NCBI RefSeq assembly: GCF_000577615.1
Contig: NZ_CBXX010000005.1
Location: 248,001-312,000 of the forward strand
DNA: 64,000 nt
DNA from: Herbaspirillum sp. RV1423
GTDB lineage: Bacteria; Pseudomonadota; Gammaproteobacteria; Burkholderiales; Burkholderiaceae_D
Direction: 5' to 3'
This document shows positions 55,134 to 64,000 of this stretch, piece by piece. Made by a program: the position numbers and the translations under genes. Every line of letters starts with the position of its first letter. Within the stretch, counting starts at the first letter, position 1. The notes beneath the pieces were generated by a model. It ran no database searches. It was given only the letters and a program-made list of their open reading frames with translations, and was not told where the DNA came from.

Positions 55134-56180
55134 TTACTTCGCAACCCAGGCGGCGAAGCGTTGCTCCAGTTCCTCACCGTGATCGGTCCAGAATTGCTGG
55201 CTCAACTGGATCGCATCCTTGGCGTTGGCGGTGGAAGTCGGCAGGTTCGCCAGGGTCTTGGCATCCAGCAGCTTCAACGTGTTCTTGTTGACCGGGCCGT
55301 AAGCGATGTTGTTGGCGTAGACCTTCTGGTTCTCGGCATTGGTCGCAAACGTGATGAACTTCTCACCCAGCGCCTTGTTCGGCGAACCCTTTGGAATCAC
55401 CCAGTAATCCAGCGTATAGACGCTGCCGGCCCAGACTACCTTGAGGTTCTTGCCTTCGCGTTGCGCGGCGTCGATGCGGCCGTTGAAGGCCGTCGACATC
55501 ACGACGTCGCCGGACACCAGGAACTGCGCCGGCAAGGCGCCTGCTTCCCACCACTGGATATTCGGCTTGAGCTGATCGAGCTTCTTGAAGGCGCGATCGA
55601 CGCCGCCCTTGGCGCTGAGCACCTTGTAGACATCCTTGGTCGGCACGCCGTCAGCCATCAGCGCGAATTCCAGGGTGTACTGGGCGCCTTTCTTCATGGC
55701 CCGCTTGCCGGGGAATTTCTTGGTGTCCCAGAAGTCGGCCCAGCCCTGCGGCGCGGTCTTGAGCTTGTCGCCGTTATAAGCCAGCACCGTCGACCAGACG
55801 AAGGCGCCCATGCCGCATTCACTGTTGAGCGATTCCGGGATGTAGTCGTCCTTCTTGATCGTCTTGAGCAGATCGAGCTTTTCGATCAGGCCGTCTTCAC
55901 AGGCGCGCGCCAGATCGCCGCCGTCGATTTCCACCACATCCCAGGTAACCTTTTTGGCTTCGACCATGGCCTTGACCTTGGCCAGCTCGCCGTTGAACTC
56001 GGCGGTGACGACCTTGGTGCCGGTGCTTTTCTGGAACGGTTCCACATAGGCGACCTTTTGCGCGTTGGCATTGGCGCCGCCGAAATTGACCACGGTCAGT
56101 TCCGCCGCCTGGCTGATGCCGGCCGAGAACAGCAGACCTAAAGCGAGCGGAGAGAGCAGGGCGAGAGTGTGACGTTTCAT
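55134..56180 (-). CDS. ABC transporter periplasmic binding protein, PotD type
   Basis: A 348-residue binding protein with a signal peptide ending in GISQAAEL (about residue 22). The mature start LTVVNFGGANANAQKVAYV and later VDGGDLARACEDG-like and LDYWVIPKGSPNK segments are family-like for polyamine/putrescine binding proteins. It captures the substrate of this ABC system in the periplasm. I use the ATG at 56180 (MKRHTLALL) rather than the longer frame upstream. Confidence 0.87.
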   Translation of the reverse strand: MKRHTLALLSPLALGLLFSAGISQAAELTVVNFGGANANAQKVAYVEPFQKSTGTKVVTAEFNGELAKVKAMVEAKKVTWDVVEIDGGDLARACEDGLIEKLDLLKTIKKDDYIPESLNSECGMGAFVWSTVLAYNGDKLKTAPQGWADFWDTKKFPGKRAMKKGAQYTLEFALMADGVPTKDVYKVLSAKGGVDRAFKKLDQLKPNIQWWEAGALPAQFLVSGDVVMSTAFNGRIDAAQREGKNLKVVWAGSVYTLDYWVIPKGSPNKALGEKFITFATNAENQKVYANNIAYGPVNKNTLKLLDAKTLANLPTSTANAKDAIQLSQQFWTDHGEELEQRFAAWVAK

Positions 56181-56281
56181 GTGTTCCTCTTTGGTTGTGG
56201 TTCTTGGTGACGAAAGCAAAAATGAAAAAAGAAAACTTGGTCGAAGGCTCATCTATTCATCCCAAGTGTCAAACGCCTGTC

Positions 56282-56354
56282 GTCCTGACGAAAGTCAGGA
56301 CCCAGCGTCGTATCGACCGTCTTCACGCCACTGGGTCCCGGCGTTCGCCGGGAC
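56282..56354. repeat. REP/BIME-like two-palindrome unit, copy E
   Basis: GTCCTGAC-GAAA-GTCAGGAC at 56282-56301 and GTCCCGGC-GTTC-GCCGGGAC at 56335-56354, joined by CCCAGCG ... CACTGG. It is the best preserved unit in this window, repeated 193 bp downstream. Confidence 0.85.
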
Positions 56355-56474
56355 GACGGCATAAGTTTTTCACCGAACTGCATACGATGACTCCTGGATT
56401 GTTGGTGCAGGTGAGCTCAGATAAAAATCCGCAGCCGTTCCATTGCAATGAACAGACTTGCTTAACCGCCTGTC

Positions 56475-56547
56475 GTCCTGACGAAAGTCAGGACCCAGCG
56501 TCGTATCGACCGTCTTCACGCCACTGGGTCCCGGCGTTCGCCGGGAC
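56475..56547. repeat. REP/BIME-like two-palindrome unit, copy F
   Basis: This is identical in structure to copy E (palindromes at 56475-56494 and 56528-56547) because it lies in the second copy of the tandem duplication. It is located just beyond the 3' end of the leftward ATPase gene and could stabilise its mRNA end. Confidence 0.85.
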
Positions 56548-56606
56548 GACGGCATAAGTTTTTCACCGAACTGCATACGATGACTCCTGGATTGGTGCAG
56601 GTGAGC

Positions 56607-57737
<1,131 letters not shown>

Positions 57738-57793
57738 GCTCGCTCTTTCTCCCTGTCTTGTTGTCCCGATCGGACGCTTTGATGAAAACCGGA

Positions 57794-59128
57794 TCAGGCG
57801 TTGGCTTCGCGCACAGCCTTTTCCAGGATGGCCAGCGCTTCGTCCATGACGGTATCCGGAATCGTCAATGGAAACAAGAAGCGAATCACATTACCGTAGC
57901 TGCCGCAGGTGAGCAGCAGCAAGCCGTCCTTGAGCGCATTGGCCTGCACGCGTTTGGTGAATTCCGCATCCGGCTTGTCGGTGCCGGGCTGGACGAATTC
58001 CACCGCGACCATCGCGCCGAGGCCGCGCACCTCGCCGATGGCAGGCACGCTCGCTCCCAGTCCGGTGAGACGGTCCTTCAGCACCTCGCCCAGGCGCGCA
58101 CCGCGCACCACCAGATTTTCTTCCGCGATCACATCCATCACGGCCAATGCCGAAGCAACGGCCAGCGGATTGCCCGCATAGGTGCCGCCCAGGCCGCCCG
58201 GCGCCGGCGCATCCATCAGCTCGGCGCGGCCGCACACCGCCGCCAGCGGCATGCCGCCCGCAAGGCTCTTGGCCATCGTCATCAGGTCGGGCAGGACGTC
58301 GTAATGCTCCATCGCAAATAATTTACCGGTGCGGGCAAAACCGGTCTGCACCTCATCGGCGATCAGCAAGATGCCATGTTCGTCGCACAGCGCGCGCAAA
58401 CCGCGCATGAACTCCGGCGGCGCCGCGTAGAAACCGCCTTCGCCTTGCACCGGCTCCAGGATGACGGCCGCCACGCGCTTCGGATCGACGTCGCTCTTGA
58501 ACAAGCCGTTGATCGCCGCCAGCGCGGCTTCGCTGCCGACGCCATGCAGCGCCATCGGGAAGGGCGCGTGATACACCTCGCCGGGGAAGGGACCGAATCC
58601 CAGTTTATAAGGCGCCACCTTGCCGGTCAGCGCCATGCCCATCATCGTGCGGCCGTGGAAGCCGCCGGAGAAGGAGATGATGGCGGAGCGGCCGGTCGCG
58701 GCGCGCGCAATCTTGATGGCGTTTTCCACCGCCTCGGCGCCTGTGCTGAACAGCGCGGTCTTCTTGGCATGCTTGCCCGGCGTGACGGCATTGATGCGTT
58801 CGGCCAGTTCCACATAGCTCGCATAAGGGACGATCTGATACGCCGTATGCGTGAAGCGCTCCATCTGGGCGCGAATGGCTTCCATCAGCTTGGGATGGCG
58901 ATGGCCGGTGTTCAATACCGCGATGCCGGCGGCGAAGTCGATGTAACGGCGTCCCTCGACGTCCCACAGCTCCGCATTCAAGGCGCGATCGGCATAAAAA
59001 TCGCACATCACGCCGACGCCGCGTGGCGTGGCGGCATTCTTGCGTGCCAGCAATTCCGCATTGGAGAAGACTTTCGCTGGCGCGACGGTCGAGATGGGGA
59101 CGATGCTCTTGACTGCAGTGGATGTCAT
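57794..59128 (-). CDS. gabT: 4-aminobutyrate aminotransferase
   Basis: A 444-residue class III aminotransferase. Typical segments are FSTGAEAVENAIKIAR, SGGFHGRTMMGMALTGK, LIADEVQTGFARTGK and the PLP lysine in MTMAKSLAGGMP. It converts GABA and 2-oxoglutarate to succinate semialdehyde and glutamate, and gabD completes the path. I use the ATG at 59128; the longer frame upstream enters the promoter region. It is the first gene of the leftward operon. Confidence 0.92.
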   Translation of the reverse strand: MTSTAVKSIVPISTVAPAKVFSNAELLARKNAATPRGVGVMCDFYADRALNAELWDVEGRRYIDFAAGIAVLNTGHRHPKLMEAIRAQMERFTHTAYQIVPYASYVELAERINAVTPGKHAKKTALFSTGAEAVENAIKIARAATGRSAIISFSGGFHGRTMMGMALTGKVAPYKLGFGPFPGEVYHAPFPMALHGVGSEAALAAINGLFKSDVDPKRVAAVILEPVQGEGGFYAAPPEFMRGLRALCDEHGILLIADEVQTGFARTGKLFAMEHYDVLPDLMTMAKSLAGGMPLAAVCGRAELMDAPAPGGLGGTYAGNPLAVASALAVMDVIAEENLVVRGARLGEVLKDRLTGLGASVPAIGEVRGLGAMVAVEFVQPGTDKPDAEFTKRVQANALKDGLLLLTCGSYGNVIRFLFPLTIPDTVMDEALAILEKAVREANA

Positions 59129-59186
59129 TGCTTGCTCCGGTATCCGGTTCTGAAAAAATCTGGGTTGAAGCAATACTAAATCCGTA

Positions 59187-59198
59187 CTGGACCTGTAA
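59187..59198. promoter_or_regulatory. Possible MocR/TauR-type half-site in the gabT-regulator gap
   Basis: CTGGACCTGTAA resembles the CTGGACYTAA-type half-sites reported for some MocR regulators (TauR). It lies in the 105-bp gap between gabT and the divergent MocR gene. A clear second direct copy is not seen, so this is a weak call. Confidence 0.3.
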
Positions 59199-59233
59199 GA
59201 TAGAGCCAATTCTAGATATTTAATGGAGCCACT

Positions 59234-60763
59234 TTGCGCATCGCCTCGTTATCTGATTATTTGCTGCTACGCGTCAATCGCGACCCCTCCGCTCAAGAAA
59301 GTACTCGCATTCCACGCGGGGCGCGCGTACCGCGTGTGCCTGCCAATCGCCAGATTTATCAACTGATCCGCGAAGCCATCCTGGCCCAGACCTTGCCGGC
59401 CGGCCTGCAACTGCCGTCGACCCGCGATCTTGCCGGCGAACTCGGCATGTCGCGCAACACGGTCACCTACGCCTACGAACAATTGCTGGCCGAAGGCTAT
59501 CTGGAAAGCCGCGCCGGCGCCGGCACCTTCGTCGCCGACACCGCCCCGGACCAGATTCCCGAAACCGCCGAACGCCACATCCCGCTCACCGATCCCTCCG
59601 GCAAATCCGAACTCTCCGCGCGCGGCGCCATGCTCACGCGCCAGGCCGGCGTCAGCGACAAGCAGTGGGGCGCTTTCATGCCCGGCATTCCCGACGTCAC
59701 GCAGTTCCCGCACAAAGTCTGGAGCCGCCTGCAAAACAAACACTGGCGCCGCGCGCAGGCGGAAATGCTCACCTACGGCCCCGGCGCCGGCTACGGTCCG
59801 TTGCGCGAAGCCATCGCCGAATACCTGCGCATCTCGCGCTCGGTCAACTGCAACGCCAGCCAGGTCATGATCACCAGCGGCATCCATCAATCGCTCGACA
59901 CCGTCGTCAAACTGCTCGGCGAACACGGCGACTCCGCCTGGGTTGAAGACCCATGCTACTGGGGCACGCGCAGCGTACTCAATTCGCTCGGCATCCAGGC
60001 GGTGCCGATCCCCGTCGACCAGGAAGGCATGCGCATGCGCCTCGCCAACCTGCGTCGTCCGCCGCGCTTCATCTGCACCACGCCCTCGCACCAATATCCG
60101 CTCGGCATGGTCATGAGCCTCTCGCGCCGCCGCATGCTGCTCGAATATGCCGCCGCCCATAAAGTCTGGATCATCGAAGACGACTACGACAGCGAGTTCC
60201 GCTACGGCGGCCGTCCGCTCGCCTCGTTGCAAGGCATGGACACGCACAACCGCGTGCTCTACATGGGCACCTTCAGCAAGATCATGTTTCCCGGATTGCG
60301 CATCGGCTTTCTGGTCGTGCCCGAAGCCCTCGCAGGCGCCTTCGCCACCGGACTCGCCGAACTCTATCGCGGCGGCCAGGTATTCCTGCAAGCCACGCTC
60401 GCCGACTTCATGGCCGAAGGACATTTCTCATCGCACATCCGCAAGATGCGCGTCCTCTATGCAGAGCGATTGCAACTCCTGCAGCAAGCCATCCAGCGCA
60501 ACTTCGGCGACGACATGCACATCACCGGCGGCGAAGCCGGCCTCCATCTGACCATATCGCTCCCGCCGCAATGCGACGACAAACTGATTTGCGCAGATGC
60601 TTGGAAGGATGGAGTCATCGTGCGTCCCCTCTCGACCTACTACATGACACCCAAAACAGCGCGGTGCGGACTGTTGCTGGGATATGCAAGCGTGCCGAAT
60701 GAGATGATCCGACCAGCGTTCGACAAGCTTGCGCAAATCATTCGAAATGCGGCGATAGACTAA
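59234..60763 (+). CDS. GabR-like MocR regulator of the gab genes
   Basis: A 509-residue GntR/aminotransferase fusion. The winged helix (LQLPSTRDLAGELGMSRNTV) is at about residues 55-75, and the aminotransferase-like part keeps IIEDDYDSEFRYGG and MGTFSKIMFPGLRIGF with the PLP lysine. It begins at a TTG at 59234 with GGAG 5 bases upstream. It is divergent from gabT and most likely senses GABA with PLP. The last 170 bases of the gene are repeated in decayed form three more times downstream. Confidence 0.88.
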   Translation: MRIASLSDYLLLRVNRDPSAQESTRIPRGARVPRVPANRQIYQLIREAILAQTLPAGLQLPSTRDLAGELGMSRNTVTYAYEQLLAEGYLESRAGAGTFVADTAPDQIPETAERHIPLTDPSGKSELSARGAMLTRQAGVSDKQWGAFMPGIPDVTQFPHKVWSRLQNKHWRRAQAEMLTYGPGAGYGPLREAIAEYLRISRSVNCNASQVMITSGIHQSLDTVVKLLGEHGDSAWVEDPCYWGTRSVLNSLGIQAVPIPVDQEGMRMRLANLRRPPRFICTTPSHQYPLGMVMSLSRRRMLLEYAAAHKVWIIEDDYDSEFRYGGRPLASLQGMDTHNRVLYMGTFSKIMFPGLRIGFLVVPEALAGAFATGLAELYRGGQVFLQATLADFMAEGHFSSHIRKMRVLYAERLQLLQQAIQRNFGDDMHITGGEAGLHLTISLPPQCDDKLICADAWKDGVIVRPLSTYYMTPKTARCGLLLGYASVPNEMIRPAFDKLAQIIRNAAID

Positions 60764-61260
60764 TTAAGCAGATGCTTAAAGAACGATGTCATCGGGCTCT
60801 CCCCTCGGCGTATTTCATGACGGACAAAAAACAGTGCGGCGTGGCTTGTTACTGGGATGTACGAGTGTGCAGAATGGAATGATCGGGCTAACGTTCGAGA
60901 AGTTCGCGCAAGTCATTCGAAATGCGGTGATAAGCAAATTTAAGCATATGCTTTAAAGAATGATGTCATCGGACACTTCTCTCGGCCTATATTGCATGAT
61001 GTACAAAACGGCGCGGCTCTGCCTGCTACTGGGATGTGCAAGCGTGCTGAATGGGATAACCGGACCGGAGCTCGGAATGCGGCGATAAACTAATTTAAGC
61101 AGATGCTTGAAGGAATGATATCGTAGGACTCCTCTTTGCCCATTACATGACACACAAAACAGTGTGGTGCGGCCTGTTACTGAGATGTGCGAGCGTGCGA
61201 AATGAAATGATTAAACTTCTGTTCGACAATCTCGCGAAAATCATTCGAAAACACGCTTTA
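60593..61260. repeat. Tandem array of 3'-end copies of the MocR gene (four units, three decayed)
   Basis: Unit 1 (60593-60767) is the true 3' end of the MocR gene. Units 2 (60768-60943), 3 (60944-61098, shortened by about 20 bp) and 4 (61099 to about 61260) are diverged copies with stop codons, still sharing blocks such as CATGACAC, ACAAAACAG, CTGGGATRTGCAAGCGTG and ATTCGAAATGCGGCGATA. The period is 175, 176 and 155 bp. Each junction has AAGCA-(G/T)A-TGCTT (60766-60777, 60942-60953, 61097-61108). The units hold no intact gene. Confidence 0.9.
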
Positions 61261-61266
61261 TTGCAG

Positions 61267-61712
61267 GTGTAATCTGTAACGAAAAATTCACAAAAAACTT
61301 CTGGAAAAAATGAAAGGAATTTCTAAACTGGTGAAACAAGTGAGATGACCGTCGCCAGTCGTGCGGCTATTCTCCGCATCGCAATTGCCGGAGCAAGAGG
61401 CTATACCTCGCCAAAGTCGCCTGTCAGTCGATATCCTGCGGTCGGGAATCAGCCTTACCGTTGGTGCGGGGCGTCAGTTATCCCAGCGTATAAGCAGAGA
61501 ATTCTTAAATCACCTTCAAAAGGCGTTTGAAATCACCGACAAGGATTTAATCCTGGAGGCTTCTTGTGCTTGCACCTCATTGTTACCGATCACAATGGAC
61601 GCTTTAGGGGCATGACCTGCCGATTCTATTAAGTCCATCCGCCGATGAGCGACTGCATGGTCCGCACAGTCACATTCTTCCCTTTATATTCAAATGCTAA
61701 GTGGGGAAAGCA
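61267..61712. other. AT-richer stretch without a convincing gene
   Basis: After the 3'-end array the base composition drops in GC. Open frames of 61-84 codons (for example 61361-61615) have no recognised family and weak start signals, so I do not call them. It is probably the left flank of the element that carries the recombinase. Confidence 0.4.
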
Positions 61713-62156
61713 ATGGCAAAAAAATACTGCATGGCATGTGGAAAAATATTTCAGACGCTCCCACAAGTAGCAAATCAACGCTATTGCTCTTCTGCAGAAT
61801 GTCAGAGTGAACGCAGACGAAAATGGCAGAAAGAGAAATTGAAGTCTGACGCAGACTATCGCGACAATCAAGCACGTGCCCAGAGCGAATGGAGAAGGCG
61901 TAATCCAGATTATTGGAAGAGCTATCGAGAACTGAATGCAGAGTACGTTGAACGCAATCGTGATCAGCAACGAAATCGGAATAGCCAGATGAAAGCGATC
62001 ACTGTTGCAAAAATGGACGCGTCTTCTATTCCTCCAGGAATTTATAGACTTATCAAAGTTAATTCTCGTGAAATTGCAAAAAGTAACGAATGGATTGTGG
62101 AGATAAAAGTACTTTCAGGCCCATATTCCCCGTTTCCAAAAATTGTAAAGAGATGA
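61713..62156 (+). CDS. Zinc-ribbon-like small protein of the recombinase module
   Basis: A 147-residue protein with a four-cysteine knuckle pair near the N-terminus (CMACGK with Cys6 and Cys9, and YCSSAEC with Cys25 and Cys30), then a long, very basic and charged helix region (RRRKWQKEKLKSDADYRDNQ) with a RRRNPDYWKSYR segment. I recall similar proteins beside large serine recombinases in Proteobacteria, but not a described function. GGGGA precedes the ATG at 61713; a GTG at 61701 is less likely. It may bind nucleic acid. Confidence 0.6.
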   Translation: MAKKYCMACGKIFQTLPQVANQRYCSSAECQSERRRKWQKEKLKSDADYRDNQARAQSEWRRRNPDYWKSYRELNAEYVERNRDQQRNRNSQMKAITVAKMDASSIPPGIYRLIKVNSREIAKSNEWIVEIKVLSGPYSPFPKIVKR

Positions 62157-62164
62157 CGTGATCG

Positions 62165-62183
62165 CAGCCAAACTATTTGGCTG
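62165..62183. other. Stem-loop between the zinc-ribbon gene and the recombinase gene
   Basis: CAGCCAAA (62165-62172) and TTTGGCTG (62176-62183) form a perfect 8-bp stem with a 3-base loop, 8 bp after the zinc-ribbon stop. No T run follows, so it may be an mRNA structure or a protein site rather than a terminator. Confidence 0.4.
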
Positions 62184-62265
62184 ATATGGTCCTTCCAATG
62201 AGCAGAATCGCCAGATATATGAATTCGAAACGCCATACTGGAACAAGATACGGCAGGTGGAACCT

Positions 62266-63819
62266 ATGCGATACGGTGAGCCAAAAAAAGAATCTGACTT
62301 GACTCTCAAGGCTGTCGAATATGTACGGATGTCTACAGAACATCAACAATATTCCACTGAGAATCAATCAGCAAAGATCAGAGATTACGCCGCTCGCCGC
62401 GGAATCCAAATTATCCGAACTTATGTGGACGCGGGTAAAAGTGGGCTGCGATTGGATGGAAGAGATGCACTACAGCGCTTGCTGAAGGACGTTGAAAGTG
62501 GATCCGCAGATTTTCGGACGATTTTGGTATACGACATTAGTCGTTGGGGACGTTTTCAGGATGCAGACGAAAGTGCGTATTACGAATATCGATGCCGTCG
62601 TGCTGGAATCCAAGTGACTTACTGTGCTGAGCAGTTTGAAAATGACGGCTCCCCGGTATCAACTATTGTCAAAGGCGTAAAACGCGCGATGGCTGGAGAA
62701 TATAGTCGGGAGCTATCATCGAAAGTATTCGCCGGACAATGCCGACTAATTGAGCTAGGCTTCCGACAAGGGGGATCTGCAGGATTCGGTTTACGTAGGG
62801 TACTCTTAGATCAAAACGGTATAGTCAAGGCAGAGCTGGGAAGAGGGGAGTATAAAAGCTTACAGACTGATCGCGTCATTTTGATGCCTGGACCAGAAGC
62901 TGAGATTCGAACTGTCAATCTTATGTATCGGTGGTTTGTCGAAAATCTAGTCGAAGCTGAAATAGCAGATCGCTTAAACAAGATGTCTGTTTTGACGGAC
63001 TTGGGACGAGAATGGACACGTGCTACCGTTCATGAAGTATTAACTAACGAAAAGTATATTGGTAACAATGTTTTTAACCGGACCTCATTCAAGTTAAAAA
63101 GACTGCGGGTGACAAACACGCCGGATATGTGGATTCGCAAAGAGGGAGCTTTCGCCCCAATTGTTCCCCCAGATATTTTCTACACTGTCCAAGGGATTAT
63201 CCATGCTAGGTTTCGTCGCCACACTAACGAGGAGCTTATAGAGAGATTACGCGTTTTATATCAAAAGCGCGGATACATTTCTGGTTTGATCATCAATGAA
63301 ACTGAAGGAATGCCATCAAGCGCTGTCTATGTGAGCCGCTTTGGAAGTCTCCTCAGAGCGTATCAGACGGTAGGATTTACCCCTGACCGAGATTATCGTT
63401 ACCTTGAAACCAATAAATTTCTGCGCAGATATCACCCGGAGATTGTTACTCATACAGAATCCATGATCGCCAGTCTAGGTGGTGTTGTTAAACGAGATCA
63501 AGCCACCGATTTGCTTCGAATAAATGACGAATTCAATGTGTCCTTGGTGCTCGCTCGCTGCCAACAATATGCTGGCGATAAGCGTAGATGGAATATTAGA
63601 TTCGACACGAGTCTAAATCCCGATCTCACCGTTGCAATTCGTCTAGATATATCAAATACCTCCCCCTTGGATTACTACCTACTGCCTCGTTTGGACTTTG
63701 GGAATAAGCGTATATACCTTGCCGATAGGAACTCTATTGAGTTTGAGGCTTATCGCTTCGATACATTGGACTATTTGTATGGCATGGCGGAACGATCCCG
63801 TTTGCGGAGAGCCGCATGA
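62266..63819 (+). CDS. Large serine recombinase
   Basis: A 517-residue site-specific recombinase. The resolvase catalytic domain begins at KAVEYVRMSTEHQQYST with the nucleophile Ser23 and includes VYDISRWGRFQDADES with the conserved D-x-x-R. A Recombinase domain (TDLGREWTRATVHEVLTNEK) follows, and then a charged C-terminal region. Such enzymes integrate and excise mobile elements at short att sites. I use the ATG at 62266, with an AGGTGGA site upstream. The composition is AT-richer than the rest of the window. Confidence 0.88.
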   Translation: MRYGEPKKESDLTLKAVEYVRMSTEHQQYSTENQSAKIRDYAARRGIQIIRTYVDAGKSGLRLDGRDALQRLLKDVESGSADFRTILVYDISRWGRFQDADESAYYEYRCRRAGIQVTYCAEQFENDGSPVSTIVKGVKRAMAGEYSRELSSKVFAGQCRLIELGFRQGGSAGFGLRRVLLDQNGIVKAELGRGEYKSLQTDRVILMPGPEAEIRTVNLMYRWFVENLVEAEIADRLNKMSVLTDLGREWTRATVHEVLTNEKYIGNNVFNRTSFKLKRLRVTNTPDMWIRKEGAFAPIVPPDIFYTVQGIIHARFRRHTNEELIERLRVLYQKRGYISGLIINETEGMPSSAVYVSRFGSLLRAYQTVGFTPDRDYRYLETNKFLRRYHPEIVTHTESMIASLGGVVKRDQATDLLRINDEFNVSLVLARCQQYAGDKRRWNIRFDTSLNPDLTVAIRLDISNTSPLDYYLLPRLDFGNKRIYLADRNSIEFEAYRFDTLDYLYGMAERSRLRRAA

Positions 63820-64000
63820 CGCATATACAGATCCCAAACGAAGTGCAGATGGTTCCCTTGGAGAAAATTGAGGTGCTAAATCCGCGAGAGCGAAATAATC
63901 GCGTTTTCGAAGAAATCGTTGAGAATATCAAGACGATCGGATTAAAAAAACCAATTACTGTGACAGCCCGCAGAGAAGCAGATGGGTCTGACCGATTTTT
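63816..64000 (+). CDS. ParB/RepB-like nuclease-fold protein, 5' part
   Basis: About 61 residues are visible before the window ends. VPLEKIEVLNPRERNNRVF and IVENIKTIGLKKPITV match the ParB N-terminal (sulfiredoxin-like) domain, as in plasmid partition proteins and related nucleases. Its ATG overlaps the recombinase stop as ATGA, which implies operon membership and coupled translation. The full domain content lies beyond the right edge. Confidence 0.7.
   Translation, partial: MTHIQIPNEVQMVPLEKIEVLNPRERNNRVFEEIVENIKTIGLKKPITVTARREADGSDRF

Noticed and set aside
60593..61260. CRISPR-like array
   Set aside because: The repeats are about 175 bp, diverged, without unique spacers, and clearly derived from the MocR gene 3' end.
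61361..61615. 84-codon open frame before the zinc-ribbon gene
   Set aside because: No recognised family, a weak start and a position in decayed intergenic DNA; it may be a fragment of an element gene.

Overview
The window reads as chromosomal DNA of a GC-rich betaproteobacterium, most likely an Oxalobacteraceae (Herbaspirillum-like) member of the Burkholderiales. This rests on overall protein character and gene neighbourhoods (FNR-linked cbb3 oxidase cluster with hemN, MocR regulators, phn operon with an iron alcohol dehydrogenase, DUF3141 protein), not on a database search. From about 1 to 61.2 kb the DNA is GC-rich core-type sequence. From about 61.2 kb to the right edge it becomes visibly AT-richer with different codon use, and carries what looks like the start of an integrated element.

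Layout. 1-4.3 kb: end of a tightly overlapping cobalamin operon (bluB-cobU-cbiB-cobD-cobQ). 4.3-6.4 kb: a secreted DUF1120 protein, a small acidic protein and a TSUP exporter. 6.5-12 kb: a phosphonate operon read leftwards (phnD, phnC, phnE, Fe-alcohol dehydrogenase, phnX) with a divergent LysR regulator; phnC carries a frameshift. 12-17.3 kb: small unknown proteins, a CYTH-CHAD protein and an FtsK translocase. 17.4-24.7 kb: a carboxymuconolactone decarboxylase-like protein with a divergent MocR regulator, flavohaemoprotein hmpA with divergent NorR (two GT-N7-AC sites and a sigma-54 type promoter between them), a deaminase, a DeoR regulator and a NudK-like hydrolase. 24.9-31.8 kb: a class C beta-lactamase, then a Fur-boxed FecI/FecR/TonB-receptor/PepSY iron-uptake set. 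32-37.8 kb: HDOD protein, DUF3141 PhaC-like hydrolase, fatty acid desaturase, OmpW.

37.8-49.4 kb is a micro-oxic respiration block: hemN, a DsbD_2-type membrane protein, ccoI, ccoS, ccoNOQP, ccoG, fixH, a small membrane protein and an FNR-type regulator. Four FNR boxes (TTGAT-N4-ATCAA type) lie before ompW, hemN, ccoN and fnr, so one oxygen-sensing regulon covers the block. 49.5-50.9 kb holds a frameshifted unknown gene.

51-60.8 kb is a leftward GABA/polyamine-type catabolic and transport set (gabT, ABC ATPase, binding protein, two permeases, gabD) with a divergent GabR-like MocR regulator. This locus is rich in repeats: a roughly 267-bp palindromic MITE-like element that supplies the last codons of one permease, a roughly 180-bp tandem duplication that includes the 3' end of the ABC ATPase gene and a REP pair, and a decaying tandem array of 3'-end copies of the MocR gene. 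Right of that array lies a zinc-ribbon protein, a large serine recombinase and a ParB-like protein cut by the window edge. The idea that the 3'-end array records repeated integration events beside this recombinase module is inference, and is the most interesting hypothesis from this window.
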